From contig NZ_CP115483.1 of assembly GCF_027627455.1 (NCBI RefSeq), positions 4,154,001 to 4,218,000 of the forward strand: DNA of 64,000 bases. Direction: 5' to 3'. The notes under the pieces were generated by a model, which was given only the letters and a program-made list of their open reading frames with translations, was not told the DNA's origin and did not search any database. A program made the translations under genes and the position numbers. This document shows, one piece after another, positions 62,334 through 64,000 of the stretch (positions within the stretch are counted from its first letter, which is position 1; every line of letters begins with the position of its first letter). Source of the DNA: Sphingobacterium sp. SYP-B4668. GTDB lineage: Bacteria > Bacteroidota > Bacteroidia > Sphingobacteriales > Sphingobacteriaceae.

Positions 62334-62850
62334 AACGATTATATTCAATTTTGTACGATTTGTCGTGCTGATACTATTACAGGCTTTCCTGTTTAAGAAT
62401 ATCGGCTATTACAATCTGGCGAGCCCATTCCCATATATATTAGTCATTTTTTTACTTCCAATAGGCATCCCCAACCTCCTATTGTACACATTAGCATTTT
62501 TAACCGGCTTTTGTGTCGATCTATTCTACGATTCATTGGGCGTACATGCTGCAGCTTGTGTAGCATTGGCATGGTACAGAACCTTCTTTCACAACATTAC
62601 GTTGGAGGTAGATATGAAAGATTCCTACCTTACCCCAAATCTTGGGGAAATGGGTTTTAAATGGTTCCTCTCCTATGTTTTCTTTGGAACTTTAGTCCAC
62701 CATACGACCTTATACATCTTAGAAGTATTTTCATTTTATCAATTTCAATATACACTGCTAAGTATCGGATTAAGTTGTATCTTTACATTGATTATCATCT
62801 TATTATCAGGGATTTTATTCTTTAAAAAGAAAACTCGCTATAATACATAG
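62326..62850 (+). CDS. mreD: Rod-shape protein MreD
   Basis: A 174-residue integral membrane protein with five or six transmembrane helices (RFVVLILLQAFLF, PYILVIFLLPI, LYTLAFLTGFCVDLFYDS and others). The GxxVDLFYDSLGVHAAACVAL segment is typical of MreD. It overlaps mreC by 8 bp and is followed by PBP2 after 47 bp, which supports the call despite low sequence conservation. Confidence 0.92.
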   Translation: MGRTIIFNFVRFVVLILLQAFLFKNIGYYNLASPFPYILVIFLLPIGIPNLLLYTLAFLTGFCVDLFYDSLGVHAAACVALAWYRTFFHNITLEVDMKDSYLTPNLGEMGFKWFLSYVFFGTLVHHTTLYILEVFSFYQFQYTLLSIGLSCIFTLIIILLSGILFFKKKTRYNT

Positions 62851-62897
62851 TCTATTCTATACGTTTTTCTAATAATAATTAAGGAAACCTCGGATTT

Positions 62898-64000
62898 ATG
62901 AACAGTTTTTTTGCTCGTAAATACGTCATTCAGGGGATATTTATTGCCATCGCGCTCGTACTGATTGCCCGGCTATTTTATCTTCAACTCGTTGACGACA
63001 CTTACCTTCTATCTGCGAACAATAATGTCTTAAGAAAAGTCATTGTATATCCCGCGCGCGGGGTTATCTTAGACCGTAATGGTCAAGTCTTGGTTCAGAA
63101 TGAACCGGTATATGACTTATTAGTCACACCTAGGGAAGCCAAAGATATCGATACAGCTCTTCTTTGCGAATTGATTGATATTGATAAAAAAGGCTTCGAA
63201 AGTAGAATGGCCAAAGCAAGAGCTCACTCGCCGTATCGGGCATCCCAATTTGAAAAACAGCTTTCGGCAACGACCTATGCTCGACTGCAAGAGCATCTTT
63301 ATAAATTTAGGGGGTTCTACGTTCAAAATAGAACTGTACGTAATTATCCCGATAGCTTGGCTGCCCAATTTCTAGGGTATATCCAAGAGGTCACCGATCG
63401 GGACATCAAAAAATCAGATGGTTTTTACAGTCCTGGCGACTATATAGGGGCAACTGGAATCGAACGGGCATATGAAGATTTGTTAAGAGGAAATCGAGGT
63501 GTCCGAAATCTAATGGTAGATGCCCTAAACAGACCCAAAGGAATATTCATGGAGGGAAAATACGACACATTGGCGGTAGCGGGTGATGGTCTAATTTCTT
63601 CATTGGATAAAGAACTCCAGGTTTTAGGCGAGCAATTGATGAAAAATAAGCTGGGGTCTATCGTTGCGATAGAGCCAAGTACGGGAGAAGTATTGGCGTA
63701 TGTCAGCAGTCCCAGCTATGACCCCAATCTAATGGTAGGGCGACAGCGTGGCAATAATTACATGAAATTATTGAACGATCCCAACAAGCCCATGTTCAAC
63801 AGACCAATTCAGGCATCTTATCCTCCAGGATCGGTATTCAAAGTAGTTTCCGCTCTTACTGCGCAACAGGCTGGTGTGTTGGACGAACACACTATTTTCA
63901 ACTGCCCTGGCGGCTACAGCTATGGTGGCGGAAGAGGTTTCATGCGCTGTACTCACGTAGATGGTCCTATTGCATTGACCAGGTCTATCCAGCGCTCTTG
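62898..64000 (+). CDS. mrdA: Penicillin-binding protein 2 (transpeptidase), 3' end outside window
   Basis: The first 367 residues are visible; the gene runs past the window end. It has a short cytoplasmic tail, one transmembrane helix (about 9-28), the non-catalytic PBP dimer domain (about 50-220, with YPARGVILDRNGQVL) and the start of the transpeptidase domain. The first catalytic motif is YPPGSVFK (S312, K315). It cross-links peptidoglycan during elongation with RodA. It sits directly after mreBCD, the normal elongasome order. The ATG at 62898 is the only reasonable start. Confidence 0.95.
   Translation, partial: MNSFFARKYVIQGIFIAIALVLIARLFYLQLVDDTYLLSANNNVLRKVIVYPARGVILDRNGQVLVQNEPVYDLLVTPREAKDIDTALLCELIDIDKKGFESRMAKARAHSPYRASQFEKQLSATTYARLQEHLYKFRGFYVQNRTVRNYPDSLAAQFLGYIQEVTDRDIKKSDGFYSPGDYIGATGIERAYEDLLRGNRGVRNLMVDALNRPKGIFMEGKYDTLAVAGDGLISSLDKELQVLGEQLMKNKLGSIVAIEPSTGEVLAYVSSPSYDPNLMVGRQRGNNYMKLLNDPNKPMFNRPIQASYPPGSVFKVVSALTAQQAGVLDEHTIFNCPGGYSYGGGRGFMRCTHVDGPIALTRSIQRS

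Noticed and set aside
1..64000. tRNA, rRNA, CRISPR arrays, insertion sequences, prophage or integrase genes
   Set aside because: Gaps were read on both strands; no cloverleaf-like sequence, regular spacer array, transposase or integrase was found.

Overview
The window is chromosomal DNA from a member of the Bacteroidota, most like Sphingobacterium or a close relative in the Sphingobacteriaceae. The evidence is two SusC/SusD pairs, an ECF sigma factor with a DUF4974-type FecR, a fused SecDF, a 44-residue ribosomal protein THX, and repeated TAnnTTTG (-7) promoter boxes with few Shine-Dalgarno sites. No rRNA, tRNA, CRISPR array, phage or insertion sequence was seen. Species-level assignment is inference.

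Layout. 1-784 is the 3' end of a MutS2-like gene. 870-12526 (minus strand) is a polysaccharide utilisation locus (PUL): ECF sigma, FecR, SusC with an STN domain, SusD, an IPT/NHL lipoprotein, a GH123/DUF4091-like protein and a beta-helix lipoprotein. Its substrate is unknown. 12867-13830 holds a secreted protein built of about 20-residue 'DIF' repeats and a tiny membrane protein. 13914-26725 (minus) is a sialic acid PUL: SusC, SusD, nanA, nanM, an MFS transporter, a remnant that may be a sialate O-acetylesterase, an AGE-family epimerase, a sialidase and a GH20 hexosaminidase. A divergent FadR-type regulator (26895-27626) faces it across two near-identical 17-bp palindromes.

27697-31615 carries poxB, mgtE and pepE. 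31800-40581 is mixed: a LuxR-type regulator, a deoxyinosine glycosylase, purM, a COG4067 protease-like protein with rimK, an SGNH esterase, an FMN reductase, a DJ-1 protein, a DUF1345 protein and a DinB protein. 40693-46492 is housekeeping: THX, guaB, a small outer membrane protein and secDF. 46706-48481 is a compact MarR, ferredoxin reductase and [2Fe-2S] ferredoxin operon. Then come NDH-2 and a PolX-family protein whose polymerase site looks destroyed while its PHP site is intact. 52029-60030 is a peptidase cluster: M1, two S9 enzymes and an M24 aminopeptidase. 60390-64000 is the cell-shape operon mreB, mreC, mreD and PBP2, the last cut by the window end.

How the parts fit. The sialic acid locus reads as a full route: the hexosaminidase and sialidase trim glycans, SusCD takes up Neu5Ac, NanM converts its anomer, the MFS protein moves it across the inner membrane, NanA cleaves it to ManNAc and pyruvate, and the epimerase makes GlcNAc. 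The adjacent ECF-controlled PUL may act on another host-type or environmental glycan. Its GH123-like member hints at GalNAc, but that is inference. The least described items are the DIF-repeat protein, the twin palindromes, the degraded gene between nanT and nanE, and the palm-defective PolX.
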